DNA from: Roseinatronobacter domitianus
GTDB taxonomy: Bacteria > Pseudomonadota > Alphaproteobacteria > Rhodobacterales > Rhodobacteraceae
Direction: 5' to 3'
Assembly: GCF_023336755.1 (NCBI RefSeq)
Contig: NZ_JALZWP010000008.1
Coordinates: 115,121-179,120, forward strand
Length of the DNA stretch: 64,000 nt
The notes under the pieces are model-generated. The model was not told the origin of the DNA, ran no database searches, and saw only the letters and a list, made by a program, of their open reading frames with translations. Both the position numbers and the translations under genes were made by a program. This document shows, in pieces, positions 31,550 through 40,755 of the stretch (positions within the stretch are counted from its first letter, which is position 1; the number at the start of each line of letters is the position of its first letter).

Positions 31550-33157
31550 ATGTTGGGTTACACAAAGCTCGCCATTCTGGGGCTTGCGGTGGTCGTCGCC
31601 GCCGTGGCCGCCGGATTGGCACGCGACCTGTCATACATGATTCACGCATTGGTGTTCATGTTGTCGGCAGCGATCGCTTTCATCTGGCTGATCCGCCGTG
31701 TGGGTGAACCCGCCCCGGTGGTCGACCCGAACACCTATATGGACGGGCCGGTGCGCTATGGCGTAATTGCAACAGCCTTTTGGGGTGTTGTGGGCTTTCT
31801 TGTGGGCGTGGTCATCGCTTTCCAACTGGCGTTTCCGTATCTGAATTTTGAATGGGCCCAAGGGTTTATGAATTTTGGCCGCCTGCGCCCGCTGCATACA
31901 TCTGCGGTGATTTTTGCCTTTGGTGGTAACGCGTTGATTGCAACAGCATTTTACGTTGTGCAGCGCACCTCTGCGGCGCGGCTGTGGGGCGGTAGCTTGG
32001 CGTGGTTCGTGTTCTGGGGCTATCAGGTATTCATCCTGTTGGCCGCGACCGGCTATGTCACCGGGTCGACCCAAGGCAACGAATACGCAGAACCCGAATG
32101 GCTGGCAGATCTGTGGCTGACCATTGTCTGGGTGGCGTTCCTTGCGATCTACATGGGCACGCTTATCAAGCGCCGGGAACCGCACATCTACGTTGCCAAC
32201 TGGTTCTACCTGGCCTTCATCGTGACGGTGGCGATGCTGCACATCATCAATAACGTGCAGATCCCGGTGTCGTTCCTTGGCTCCACGTCTATCCCGGTCT
32301 GGTCGGGTGTGCAGTCGGCCATGATCCAGTGGTGGTATGGGCATAACGCGGTGGGCTTCTTCCTGACCGCCGGTTTCCTGGGCATGATGTATTACTTCAT
32401 TCCCAAGCAGGCCGAACGCCCGGTCTATAGCTACAAGCTGTCGATCATGCACTTCTGGGCGCTGATCTTCCTGTATATCTGGGCTGGTCCGCACCACCTG
32501 CACTACACGGCACTTCCCGACTGGGCACAGACGCTTGGGATGACCTTCTCGATCATGCTGTGGATGCCAAGCTGGGGCGGCATGATTAACGGTCTGATGA
32601 CGCTGTCTGGCGCATGGGACAAGCTGCGCACCGACCCGATCATCCGCATGATGGTGGTGGCCGTGGGCTTTTACGGCATGGCCACGTTCGAAGGGCCGAT
32701 GATGTCGATCAAGGCCGTCAACAGCCTGTCGCACTATACCGACTGGACCATTGGCCATGTGCATTCCGGCGCGCTTGGTTGGAACGGCATGATTACATTT
32801 GGGGCGCTTTACTATCTGGTGCCGAAACTGTGGCAGCGCGAGGGGCTTTATAGCCTGCGTCTGGTCAGCTGGCACTTCTGGCTCGCGACCATCGGGATCG
32901 TGCTTTACGCCGCGTCCATGTGGGTGACCGGCATCATGGAAGGCCTGATGTGGCGTGAAGTGGATGCGCAGGGTTTCCTCGTGAACTCTTTCGCCGACAC
33001 GGTTGCTGCGAAATTCCCGATGTATGTGGTGCGCGGCCTGGGCGGAACGCTGTTCCTCGCTGGTGCGATCATCATGTGCTACAACCTGTGGAAAACTGTG
33101 ACCAGCACGGCAGAGCGCAAGCCTGCCAGTGCCGGTGCCGCAGTGCCCGCTGAATAA
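31550..33157 (+). CDS. ccoN: Cytochrome c oxidase cbb3-type, subunit I
   Basis: The 535-residue catalytic subunit of the high-affinity cbb3 oxidase spans the membrane about twelve times and holds heme b, heme b3 and CuB. It shows [20 protein letters not shown] with a heme-ligand His, the CuB/heme region [23 protein letters not shown], and [30 protein letters not shown] later on. The ATG at 31550 is chosen ([15 protein letters not shown]) with AAAAAGGG upstream; the open frame begins earlier without family-like sequence. It leads ccoNOQP. Confidence 0.96.
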   Translation: MLGYTKLAILGLAVVVAAVAAGLARDLSYMIHALVFMLSAAIAFIWLIRRVGEPAPVVDPNTYMDGPVRYGVIATAFWGVVGFLVGVVIAFQLAFPYLNFEWAQGFMNFGRLRPLHTSAVIFAFGGNALIATAFYVVQRTSAARLWGGSLAWFVFWGYQVFILLAATGYVTGSTQGNEYAEPEWLADLWLTIVWVAFLAIYMGTLIKRREPHIYVANWFYLAFIVTVAMLHIINNVQIPVSFLGSTSIPVWSGVQSAMIQWWYGHNAVGFFLTAGFLGMMYYFIPKQAERPVYSYKLSIMHFWALIFLYIWAGPHHLHYTALPDWAQTLGMTFSIMLWMPSWGGMINGLMTLSGAWDKLRTDPIIRMMVVAVGFYGMATFEGPMMSIKAVNSLSHYTDWTIGHVHSGALGWNGMITFGALYYLVPKLWQREGLYSLRLVSWHFWLATIGIVLYAASMWVTGIMEGLMWREVDAQGFLVNSFADTVAAKFPMYVVRGLGGTLFLAGAIIMCYNLWKTVTSTAERKPASAGAAVPAE

Positions 33158-33172
33158 AGAAAGGGCACGGAA

Positions 33173-33901
33173 ATGGGACTTCTTGACCATCACGGCAAGA
33201 TCGAACGCCACGCCACGTTGTTGCTGGTTCTCAGCTTCCTCGTGGTCAGTATCGGGGGCATCGTGCAGATTGTGCCTTTGTTCTACCTCGACAACACCAT
33301 CGAGAAGGTGGAGGGCATGCGCCCCTATTCGCCGCTGGAGATCGCTGGACGCGAGATTTACCGGCGCGAGGGCTGCTATGTCTGCCACAGCCAGATGGTG
33401 CGCCCGATGCGGGACGAGGTCGAGCGTTACGGCCATTACAGCCTTGCAGCGGAATCGATGTATGACCATCCATTCCAATGGGGGTCCAAGCGCACCGGGC
33501 CGGACCTGGCCCGTGTCGGCGGTCGCTACTCGGATGACTGGCATGTGCAACACATGATTAAGCCGCAAAGCGTTGTGCCGGAATCGATCATGCCATCTTA
33601 CGGTTTCATGATGAACCGCGAACTGGACCGTTCGGACGCCGAGAAGGTGAGAGACATCATGGGCGTCTACCGCATGCTTGGTCATCCTTATACGGATGAG
33701 ATGATGGATACGGCAGTTACCGATTTCTTCGCACAGGTCGAACCGTTCGGAGACCCGGTCGCAGACCGCTATCCGGGCGCACAACAGCGCAATTTCGACG
33801 GGCAGGATGCTGTCACAGAAATGGATGCTGTCATCGCCTACCTGCAAATGCTGGGCACGCTGGTCGATTTCGAGACCTTCGTTCCCGACGCATCGCGCTA
33901 A
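33173..33901 (+). CDS. ccoO: cbb3 oxidase subunit II, membrane monoheme cytochrome c
   Basis: The 242-residue subunit has one N-terminal membrane helix ([21 protein letters not shown]) and one heme c site, CYVCH, near residue 70. The following [15 protein letters not shown] and [14 protein letters not shown] are CcoO signatures, and a methionine in the later MPSYGF-type loop is the likely second ligand. It passes electrons to CcoN. It starts 15 bases after ccoN and is followed by ccoQ. Confidence 0.96.
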   Translation: MGLLDHHGKIERHATLLLVLSFLVVSIGGIVQIVPLFYLDNTIEKVEGMRPYSPLEIAGREIYRREGCYVCHSQMVRPMRDEVERYGHYSLAAESMYDHPFQWGSKRTGPDLARVGGRYSDDWHVQHMIKPQSVVPESIMPSYGFMMNRELDRSDAEKVRDIMGVYRMLGHPYTDEMMDTAVTDFFAQVEPFGDPVADRYPGAQQRNFDGQDAVTEMDAVIAYLQMLGTLVDFETFVPDASR

Positions 33902-33918
33902 CGAAAGGAGGAAACGCA

Positions 33919-34137
33919 ATGGAAACCTATACCTTGCTGCGTGCCTTCGCCGATAGCTGGCACCTGTTGTTCATGTTTTGCTTCTTTATCGGGGTGTTTC
34001 TCTACATCCTGCGCCCCAGTGGCAAGAAGGTCCACCGTGACACGGCGAACATGATTTTCCGCAACGATGACAAGCCTGCCGCGCCGGATAACCGCGAGCG
34101 GCAAGCCCGTCACGCCGACCTGAGAGAGGCCAAGTGA
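33919..34137 (+). CDS. ccoQ: cbb3 oxidase small subunit
   Basis: The 72-residue protein has a single helix (LLFMFCFFIGVFLYIL) and a charged cytoplasmic tail with KVHRDTANMIFRNDDKP. It is the small CcoQ (FixQ) protein, which stabilises the complex or tunes its signalling in Rhodobacter. A good AAAGGAGG lies just before the ATG. Its stop overlaps ccoP by TGATG. Confidence 0.92.
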   Translation: METYTLLRAFADSWHLLFMFCFFIGVFLYILRPSGKKVHRDTANMIFRNDDKPAAPDNRERQARHADLREAK

Positions 34138-35024
34138 TGGCTGACAATTCGAAAAAAAGCGCCAACCACCAAAAGGGCGATCCGTCCACGACCGGGCATA
34201 GCTGGGATGGTATCGAGGAATTCGACAACCCGATGCCGCGTTGGTGGGTCTGGATTTTCATCCTCTGCGTTATCTGGTCGGTCGGCTATTGGATCGTGTA
34301 CCCGGCTTGGCCGGGGATCAACAAGGCGACAAGCGGTGTGCTGGGCTATTCCTCGCGCTCCGAGGTCGTTAAAGAGATCGCGGAGTTCGAAGCGCGCCAC
34401 GATGTGCTATTCGCACAAATCCTTGAAACCGAGCCGGGCGAGTTGGCAAATGATGAAGACCTGCACCGTTTCGCCGTAAACGCTGGTGCATCGGTCTTTG
34501 CGGCGCAGTGCTCGCAGTGCCATGGTGCCGGCGGCGCTGGCGTGCAGGCCGGCGGCTTTCCCAACCTGCTGGACGATGATTGGCTTTGGGGCGGCACGCA
34601 GGATGATATCGTGCAGACGGTTGCTTACGGTATCCGCAACGAGGACCACCTTGACGCGCGGTATTCGGAAATGCCCGCTTTCGGACGTGATGAACTGCTG
34701 AGCGAAGAGGAAATCCAGCAAGCAACGCATTTCGTTCTGTCCCTGTCCGGGTCGGACCATGACGCGCAACTGGCTGCGGCCGGGGCAGAAGTTTATGATT
34801 ACAACTGCTCTTCCTGCCATGGTGTCGAAGGCGAAGGCGACACGTTCCTTGGCGCGCCCGCGCTGAATGACCAGATCTGGCTTTATGGCGGTTCGCAAGA
34901 AACCGTCTATGAAACCATCTATTATTCGCGCTTTGGCGTCATGCCCGGCTTTGACGGCCGTTTGCGCGAAGCGGAAATCCGCGCGGTTGCCGCCTATGTC
35001 CACCAGCTTGGTGGCGGCGAGTAA
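34137..35024 (+). CDS. ccoP: cbb3 oxidase subunit III, diheme cytochrome c
   Basis: The 295-residue subunit has an N-terminal segment PRWWVWIFILCVIWSVGYWIVYPAWPG and two heme c domains with CSQCH and CSSCH. FAAQCSQCHGAGGAG and VYDYNCSSCHGVEGEGD are the binding loops. It accepts electrons from soluble cytochromes and passes them to CcoO. The ATG at 34137 overlaps the ccoQ stop; a GTG one codon earlier is possible. An intrinsic terminator follows 24 bases after the stop. Confidence 0.95.
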   Translation: MADNSKKSANHQKGDPSTTGHSWDGIEEFDNPMPRWWVWIFILCVIWSVGYWIVYPAWPGINKATSGVLGYSSRSEVVKEIAEFEARHDVLFAQILETEPGELANDEDLHRFAVNAGASVFAAQCSQCHGAGGAGVQAGGFPNLLDDDWLWGGTQDDIVQTVAYGIRNEDHLDARYSEMPAFGRDELLSEEEIQQATHFVLSLSGSDHDAQLAAAGAEVYDYNCSSCHGVEGEGDTFLGAPALNDQIWLYGGSQETVYETIYYSRFGVMPGFDGRLREAEIRAVAAYVHQLGGGE

Positions 35025-35048
35025 ATCTGACATTTGGATCAAAGAACC

Positions 35049-35080
35049 AACCCGGCCTGTTATGCAGGCCGGGTTTTTCT
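35049..35080 (+). terminator. Rho-independent terminator of ccoNOQP
   Basis: AACCCGGCCTG and CAGGCCGGGTT pair in an 11-bp stem with a 5-nt loop (TTATG), followed by a run of T. It closes the ccoNOQP operon and separates it from the LysR-type gene. Confidence 0.9.
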
Positions 35081-35342
35081 GTGCTTATGCTCAGCGGGTT
35101 TTGCGTGGCGCTACAAGCTGAACACGGTCCGTCATATGATTGACTCGGCTGTTTGGTGTTGTCGCACCATTCGGCCTTGTGTCCGTGTGCGAGAGAGCGT
35201 CGATCCGGCTTGCGACGGATAGCATTTTTGCATGAATTTCTAACATTGAAGCCTCCGGGGTTGCGATGTCTGTGCTTTCATTTGTATCTTTGTAAAACAA
35301 AATGCGACTCTGAATTTCATTCAATATAAAAGCCTAGCTTAC
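35081..35342 (+). promoter_or_regulatory. AT-rich region upstream of the LysR-type gene
   Basis: This stretch holds no convincing gene. A 77-codon open frame on the minus strand (35091-35324) has no homology that I recognise. Near the LysR gene the sequence becomes AT-rich. It contains the palindrome TTTGT-AAA-ACAAA (35289-35301) and a TATAAA at 35325-35330, 12 bases before the ATG. These may be an operator and -10 element for autoregulation; the -35 is not clear. Confidence 0.35.
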
Positions 35343-36251
35343 ATGACTGACTGGCGCGATATGCCACCACTCTCGGCGCTGCGGGCGTTTTCCGCCGTGG
35401 CGGAAAACGGATCGGTTGTTGCGGCCGCCGCGCGGCTGGGTGTGACCCATGCCGCGATCAGCCAGCAGATAAGGGCGCTTGAAAAAGCACTCGACCTGCC
35501 TTTGGTTTCGCGCTCTGGTCGCAAGATCGCGCTCACCGACGATGGGCGCCAGCTGGCGCACGGTCTCGGCCTGGGCTTTGCCGAAATCTTGCGCAGTGTC
35601 AGCGCCTTGACTGAAGCGCAGCGGGAACGTCCTTTGCAAGTGACCACAACGGCTATGTTCGCCAGCACATGGCTGGTGCCGCGACTTGGGTCGTTTCGGC
35701 TGGCTCATCCGGGCGTTGACCTTGTGCTTGACCCATCTCCCGCCCTGCGCCCGCTGGAGCCCGGCGGCTTCGACGCCGCGATCCGGCATGGCACCGGTGA
35801 TTGGCCGGGGTTTGAGCAGCGCAAGCTAATGGATGCACCGCTTGTCGTCGTGGCATCGCCTGCTTTGCTGAACGGCCCGCTCGAAGGCGGACCCGATGCG
35901 CTGACAGGGCTGCCGTGGTTGAGTGAGTTGGAACAGAACGAGGCGTCTTTGTTTCTGTCACGACAAGGGATCGCCAAGGCGCTTAGTGGAGGAGTGATCC
36001 ACCTGCCCGGCAACCTGGTTCTGGACGCCGCGCGCGGTGGGCATGGCTTGGCCGTTGTGACCGAAGTGCTGGTTGCCGCGGATATCGCCAGTGGCAACCT
36101 TCAGGTTGTTTTGCGCGATCAGATCGACAGGGGATATTATCTTGTAACCCGTCCCGGTGTGCAGCGCCCACCCTTGCGGGCGTTTTGCCGCTGGCTAAAA
36201 GCCGAGGCCGCGCGCGTGCCGGGACTGAATGTCGCAGCGCTTGGGGTTTGA
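35343..36251 (+). CDS. LysR-type transcriptional regulator, GcvA-like
   Basis: The 302-residue protein has an N-terminal winged HTH (PPLSALRAFSAVAENGSVVAAAARLGVTHAAISQQIRALE, about residues 8-47) and a C-terminal periplasmic-binding-like effector domain (LQVTTTAMFASTWLVPRLGSF, DAAIRHGTGDWPGFE). The DAAIRHGxGDWPG block and the PPLxALRAF start are typical of the GcvA/AmpR-like subgroup. It splits the cbb3 structural genes from the maturation genes. Its target is unknown, since no enzyme or transporter diverges from it. Its stop codon lies inside an FNR box. Confidence 0.88.
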   Translation: MTDWRDMPPLSALRAFSAVAENGSVVAAAARLGVTHAAISQQIRALEKALDLPLVSRSGRKIALTDDGRQLAHGLGLGFAEILRSVSALTEAQRERPLQVTTTAMFASTWLVPRLGSFRLAHPGVDLVLDPSPALRPLEPGGFDAAIRHGTGDWPGFEQRKLMDAPLVVVASPALLNGPLEGGPDALTGLPWLSELEQNEASLFLSRQGIAKALSGGVIHLPGNLVLDAARGGHGLAVVTEVLVAADIASGNLQVVLRDQIDRGYYLVTRPGVQRPPLRAFCRWLKAEAARVPGLNVAALGV

Positions 36252-36261
36252 TCTGCATCAA
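36248..36261. promoter_or_regulatory. FNR box overlapping the LysR stop codon
   Basis: TTGATCTGCATCAA is a perfect TTGAT-N4-ATCAA site whose TGA is the LysR stop (36249-36251). It is about 234 bases before the ccoG start, too far for the classical position. A rightward class II start would be near 36296, just before the stem-loop at 36314. Confidence 0.75.
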
Positions 36262-36313
36262 GGTAAGGGCCATCTGTCTTTCGTAGGAAATCACAGGCTT
36301 GCTTAGGCTTGCC

Positions 36314-36361
36314 GCGCCGGTCTCTGTTTTCCTGTTCGCGCGTGTTACCGGAGACCGGCGC
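36314..36361 (+). other. Strong stem-loop downstream of an FNR box (possible small RNA or leader)
   Basis: GCGCCGGTCTC (36314-36324) and GAGACCGGCGC (36351-36361) form a perfect 11-bp stem with a 26-nt loop. No U-run follows, so a plain LysR terminator is unlikely. Placed 50-100 bases after a perfect FNR box and before a second one, it could belong to a separate FnrL-dependent transcript or to a long ccoG leader. Confidence 0.45.
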
Positions 36362-36418
36362 TGTCATGCCCGCAGCTTACTCCACCAATCGTAAAAACTC
36401 GAATTTGCTTTGCGGTTT

Positions 36419-36432
36419 TTGACGCAGGTCAA
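36419..36432 (+). promoter_or_regulatory. FNR box of ccoGHIS
   Basis: TTGACGCAGGTCAA (TTGAC-N4-GTCAA) is centred about 63 bases before the ccoG start, which puts a class II transcription start near 36467 and leaves a leader of about 22 bases with an AGGAG before the GTG. It is the most likely activator site for the oxidase maturation operon. Confidence 0.82.
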
Positions 36433-36488
36433 GGACGGCGCGCAAGGCGCATGAAACAACCGCGGCAAGCCACAGTCAGGAGCCAAGC

Positions 36489-37919
36489 GTGAGTTCGTCA
36501 GATCAAAGCCCCCCATCGCTTTACGCCAAGCGCGAACCAATTTTCCCGCGCCGCGTAAAGGGCAGTTTCCGCACCATGAAATGGTGGCTTCTGGCTGGAA
36601 TGCTGGGGCTGTATTACATCTTGCCCTGGATACGCTGGGATCGCGGCCCCGAAATGCCCGATCAGGCAGTGCTGCTGGACCTGCAAGGGCGTCGTTTCTT
36701 CTTCTTCATGATCGAAATCTGGCCGCATGAGTTCTACTTCGTGGCGGGCCTGCTTATCATGGCGGGGATCGGGCTGTTCCTGTTCACCTCGGCCTTGGGC
36801 CGGGTCTGGTGCGGCTATGCCTGCCCGCAAACCGTTTGGACCGACCTGTTCATTCTGGTCGAGCGTTGGGTCGAAGGTGACCGTAACGCGCGTTTGCGTC
36901 TGCACCGCAAGAACTGGGATTTCGAGAAGGTCCGCAAATACGGTCTGAAATGGGTGTTGTGGTTCCTGATCGGCATGGCGACCGGCGGGGCATGGGTGTT
37001 CTATTTCGCGGATGCGCCGACACTTCTGGTCAACCTGTTCACGGGTCAGGCCCCGATGATCGCCTATCTGACGATCCTTATTCTGACCATGACCACCTTC
37101 TTGTTCGGCGGTTTTTTCCGCGAACAGATCTGCATCTATGCTTGCCCGTGGCCGCGGATTCAGGCTGCGATGATGGATGAGGACACGCTGACAATCGACT
37201 ACCGCGACTGGCGCGGAGAGCCGCGCGGCAAGCACCGTAAAAGCGAGGGCGCAGAAAACCTTGGCGACTGCATCGACTGTATGGCCTGCGTGAATGTCTG
37301 CCCCATGGGCATCGACATTCGCGACGGGCAGCAAATGGCCTGTATCACCTGCGGTTTGTGCATTGACGCTTGCGACGAGGTGATGGACCGGATCGGCAAG
37401 CCGCGCGGCTTGATCGGTTATATGGCATTGTCCGACCATGAAAGCGAACGCGGGGGTAAGGCGCCGAAATCGGTTTGGAAACATGTCTTCCGCCCCCGCA
37501 CGATGGTCTATACCGCAATCTGGTTGGCGGTGGGCGTTGGTCTGGTCGTGGCGCTCTTCATCCGCGCCGATCTGGATATGAGCGTGTCACCCGTGCGCAA
37601 TCCGACGCATGTGGTGCTGTCGGATGGAACCGTGCGCAATGCCTATGACGTGCGCTTGCGCAACATGGCCAATGAACAACGCGATTTTGTGCTCTCGATT
37701 ACAGAAAACGCGGATTTGCGCATGTCGGTCGAAGGTGAAGATAACACGACGATTACGCTTAACCCCGACGAGATGGCGCAGGTCCGTGTCTATCTGGAAG
37801 CGCCGAACGGCACCGACGCGGCTGCGGCACAACGCAGCACCGTGCGACTTTGGGCCACGATTGCCGGAAGTCAGGATAGGGTTTATTCTGAAACCGTGTT
37901 CAATGGGAGAGGTCAATGA
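36489..37919 (+). CDS. ccoG: cbb3 oxidase maturation ferredoxin-like protein
   Basis: The 476-residue membrane protein (RdxB/FixG family) has helices near residues 30-50, 80-100, 155-180 and 190-210. It has two 4Fe-4S motifs, CIDCMACVNVCPMG and CITCGLCIDACDEVM, and a further helix followed by an Ig-like periplasmic tail. It is thought to reduce copper(II) for delivery to the oxidase. The GTG at 36489 has CAGGAGCC upstream and begins SSSDQSPPSLY after the initiator. Its stop overlaps ccoH by ATGA. Confidence 0.95.
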   Translation: MSSSDQSPPSLYAKREPIFPRRVKGSFRTMKWWLLAGMLGLYYILPWIRWDRGPEMPDQAVLLDLQGRRFFFFMIEIWPHEFYFVAGLLIMAGIGLFLFTSALGRVWCGYACPQTVWTDLFILVERWVEGDRNARLRLHRKNWDFEKVRKYGLKWVLWFLIGMATGGAWVFYFADAPTLLVNLFTGQAPMIAYLTILILTMTTFLFGGFFREQICIYACPWPRIQAAMMDEDTLTIDYRDWRGEPRGKHRKSEGAENLGDCIDCMACVNVCPMGIDIRDGQQMACITCGLCIDACDEVMDRIGKPRGLIGYMALSDHESERGGKAPKSVWKHVFRPRTMVYTAIWLAVGVGLVVALFIRADLDMSVSPVRNPTHVVLSDGTVRNAYDVRLRNMANEQRDFVLSITENADLRMSVEGEDNTTITLNPDEMAQVRVYLEAPNGTDAAAAQRSTVRLWATIAGSQDRVYSETVFNGRGQ

Positions 37920-38392
37920 CCAAGGATAACGATGGCACAGGATTTCGCATGACCGGGCCGAAAGTGCTGGCAATCATGCTGACAGCCTTCGGAACGATCA
38001 TCGCGGTCAACCTGACCTTGGCCTATTCGGCGGTCAGCACCTTTCCGGGCCTGGAGGTGAAGAACTCTTACGTCGCCAGCCAGAACTTCAACGAGGAACT
38101 GGCCGCGCAGCAAGCGTTGGGATGGAATGTCAGCGCCGATATTGCGGGGGACGAACTTGTTCTGTCCATCATCGGTCCAGATGGCTACCCGGCCCAAGTT
38201 GCCACGCTGGATGCGCTTCTGGGCGCCGCCACCCATGTCCGTGACGACCAGCGTCCCGATTTCGTGTTTTTGGACGGGGCCTTTCGCGCCCCTGTTCAGA
38301 TCGCGCCCGGCAACTGGAATATCCGCCTGCGTGCCACGGCCGCTGATGGCACCTTGTTCCAGCAGCGCGTGGTGCTGCATGTTGACGGGTAG
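37916..38392 (+). CDS. ccoH: cbb3 oxidase assembly protein CcoH/FixH
   Basis: The 158-residue protein has one N-terminal helix (KVLAIMLTAFGTIIAVNLTLAY), the FixH block AVSTFPGLEVKNSYVASQNFN and a periplasmic beta-rich domain ending FQQRVVLHVDG. FixH proteins stay bound to the oxidase and are needed for assembly and stability. It overlaps ccoG and stands six bases before ccoI. Confidence 0.93.
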   Translation: MTKDNDGTGFRMTGPKVLAIMLTAFGTIIAVNLTLAYSAVSTFPGLEVKNSYVASQNFNEELAAQQALGWNVSADIAGDELVLSIIGPDGYPAQVATLDALLGAATHVRDDQRPDFVFLDGAFRAPVQIAPGNWNIRLRATAADGTLFQQRVVLHVDG

Positions 38393-38398
38393 TCACGG

Positions 38399-40573
38399 AT
38401 GACCACCATTCGCGCTTCGGGCTGCCCGGCCTGTGCGGCGGCGCCAGCAGCAGAAAGTTTGGCCCGCGCCGATCTGCCCCGCGCGCGGGTGCTGCTATCG
38501 GTTCCAGAGGTGCATTGCGCGGCCTGCATTTCCACGATCGAGCGTGACCTTGCCAAGATGCCGGGAGTCAATTCTTCGCGGTTGAACCTGACGTTGAAAC
38601 GGCTGAGCGTTGATGCGGATGCCGGAATCGAACCCGCAGATGTGATCGCCCGGTTGAATGCCTTGGGCTATGATGCGCATGAACTGGACGCGGGCACGCT
38701 GTCCATGACGGAAACCGAACGCCAAGGCCGCGAGTTGCTGATGCGGCTGGGCGTGGCGGGCTTTGCCATGATGAACATCATACTGCTATCGGTCGCGGTG
38801 TGGTCCGGGGCAGACGGGCCGACCCGCGACATGTTTCACCTTATTTCCGCGGTCATCGCCATTCCAACCGTGGCCTTCGCGGGCCAGCCGTTTTTCCGCA
38901 ATGCTTGGAAGGCCTTACGCGCGGGCCGCATCGATATGGACGCGCCGATCAGCTTCGCCATTCTGCTGACGCTGGGCCTGTCGATTTTTGAGACGCTGCA
39001 ATCGGGCGCCCATGCCTATTTCGATTCGGTCGTCATGCTGATTTTCTTCCTGCTGGCAGGCCGGTATCTGGATTTCCGCGCGCGTGCCGTCGCGCGCTCT
39101 GCCGCGCAGGAACTGGCCGCTTTGGAAGTGCCGCGCGCCATTCGGGTGCGGGACGGGGTCGAAAGCACCGTTAATGTTGCCGAACTGGCGGTGGGCGATC
39201 TGGTTCTGGTGCGTCCCGGTGGGCGTATGCCGGTGGATGGGGTTGTCATCGCAGGCCAGTCGGAACTGGACCGCGCGTTGCTGACGGGCGAAACCCTGCC
39301 GGTTTTCGCGGGCGAAGGTGCCGTTGTCAGCGCCGGCGAGGTGAACCTGACCGGCCCCCTGACCGTTCGGGTTACGGCGGCTGGCAAGGACAGTTCCTTG
39401 CACCGCATGGCCGATCTGGTCGCCAATGCTGAATCCGCGCGCACAAAATACACCACGCTCGCGGAACGCGCCGCGCGCGCTTATGCGCCGACCATTCCGT
39501 TGCTGTCGTTGGGCGCTTTCGCGGTCTGGATGTATCTGACCGGCGGCGATGTCCGCGTTGCGATCAATGTCGCGGTTACAACGCTCATCATCACCTGCCC
39601 CTGTGCGCTGGGTCTGGCCGTGCCTGCCGTGGTCACGGCGGCAAGCGGCAAGCTGTTCCGCAAAGGGTTGCTCATCAAGGACGGCACCGCGCTGGAACGG
39701 TTGGCAGAGGTGGACACGGTCGTTTTTGACAAGACCGGCACCCTGACCATGGGCACGCCTGTGCCGACCAATTTGGACGGCCTGCCAGAGGATGCCCGCC
39801 GCGTGGCCCTGGCCTTGGCAGAGGCGTCGGGCCACCCGCTGGCCACCTCGCTGGCCAAAGGGCTGCGCGATATGGGCCTGCGCCCCGCGTTGGTGTCCGA
39901 TCTGGCCGAAGTGCCGGGTTATGGTGTTGAAGGGCAATGGAACGGTGCGCGTGTGCGCTTGGGTCGCGCGGCTTGGGTTGGGGCAGACGCGGTGACGACC
40001 ACCGCTGCTTATCTGTCGTTGGATGGTCTAACCCATCCGCTCACCTTCACCGACCAGTTGCGCCCCGGCGCCGAAGAGGTTGTGCGCGCGCTGCACCAGC
40101 AGGGTGCGCAGGTTTGGCTGATGTCGGGCGATGTGCCGGGCGCGGTGCAATCCTTGGCCGAGCGGCTGGGGATAAAGCATTGGCAGGCCGAAGCCCTGCC
40201 GCAAGACAAGGCCGCAAAGGTCGAGGCGCTGCAAGCCCGCGGTGCCAAGGTGCTGATGGTTGGTGATGGCCTGAACGACACCGTGGCGCTCAGCACCTCA
40301 CATGTGTCAATATCCCCCGCCAGTGCGCTCGATGCCGCGCGCGCGGCGTCTGACATGGTCATGTTGGGGCGCGATATTGGGCCAATTGCCGATGCGCTGC
40401 GCATGTCGGGTCAGGCCAAGCGCCGCATCCGCGAGAATTTCTGGCAATCCGGCGTGTATAATGCGATCTTTGTGCCCGTGGCGCTTGTTGGCCTTGCGAC
40501 ACCGCTTATCGCGGCGGCGATCATGTCTGTCTCGTCCATCTCTGTCACGCTGAATGCGTTGCGGCTGAAGTAA
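38399..40573 (+). CDS. ccoI: Copper-translocating P-type ATPase of the cbb3 pathway
   Basis: The 724-residue pump has a metal-binding domain with HCAACIS near residue 40 and an extra N-terminal CPAC. Eight membrane helices follow, with CPCALGLAVP in helix 6, the phosphorylation motif DKTGTLTMG, and hinge GDGLNDTVAL. CcoI/FixI-type ATPases export copper slowly for insertion into cbb3 oxidase rather than for detoxification. The place between ccoH and ccoS supports that role over CopA. Confidence 0.95.
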   Translation: MTTIRASGCPACAAAPAAESLARADLPRARVLLSVPEVHCAACISTIERDLAKMPGVNSSRLNLTLKRLSVDADAGIEPADVIARLNALGYDAHELDAGTLSMTETERQGRELLMRLGVAGFAMMNIILLSVAVWSGADGPTRDMFHLISAVIAIPTVAFAGQPFFRNAWKALRAGRIDMDAPISFAILLTLGLSIFETLQSGAHAYFDSVVMLIFFLLAGRYLDFRARAVARSAAQELAALEVPRAIRVRDGVESTVNVAELAVGDLVLVRPGGRMPVDGVVIAGQSELDRALLTGETLPVFAGEGAVVSAGEVNLTGPLTVRVTAAGKDSSLHRMADLVANAESARTKYTTLAERAARAYAPTIPLLSLGAFAVWMYLTGGDVRVAINVAVTTLIITCPCALGLAVPAVVTAASGKLFRKGLLIKDGTALERLAEVDTVVFDKTGTLTMGTPVPTNLDGLPEDARRVALALAEASGHPLATSLAKGLRDMGLRPALVSDLAEVPGYGVEGQWNGARVRLGRAAWVGADAVTTTAAYLSLDGLTHPLTFTDQLRPGAEEVVRALHQQGAQVWLMSGDVPGAVQSLAERLGIKHWQAEALPQDKAAKVEALQARGAKVLMVGDGLNDTVALSTSHVSISPASALDAARAASDMVMLGRDIGPIADALRMSGQAKRRIRENFWQSGVYNAIFVPVALVGLATPLIAAAIMSVSSISVTLNALRLK

Positions 40574-40581
40574 AGACACCT

Positions 40582-40755
40582 ATGGAAGTTCTGACCATCC
40601 TTATCCCGGTCTCATTGATCCTTGGCCTATTGGGCTTGGGGGCGTTTATCTGGACTTTGCGCAAGGGCATGTATGATGATCCGGATGGCGACAGCCAGCG
40701 CATACTGACCGACGAATACGACGACAAACCAAAACCGGTGGACAAGAACCGGTAG
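40582..40755 (+). CDS. ccoS: cbb3 oxidase maturation protein CcoS
   Basis: This 57-residue protein reads MEVLTILIPVSLILGLLGLG at its start, a single membrane helix. It is followed by AFIWTLRKGMYDDPDGDSQR, the highly conserved CcoS (FixS) block with WxxxxGQ/MYDDPxGD. CcoS is needed for incorporation of copper and heme in CcoN. It starts eight bases after ccoI, and its stop codon abuts the stop of the convergent acyltransferase gene with no space between. Confidence 0.95.
   Translation: MEVLTILIPVSLILGLLGLGAFIWTLRKGMYDDPDGDSQRILTDEYDDKPKPVDKNR

Noticed and set aside
31631..33919. 762-codon open frame antisense to ccoNO
   Set aside because: Histidine- and arginine-rich translation with no family resemblance; the sense strand is clearly ccoN and ccoO.
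35091..35324. 77-codon minus-strand frame in the gap before the LysR-type gene
   Set aside because: No homology, no ribosome-binding site, and it overlaps the probable LysR promoter.
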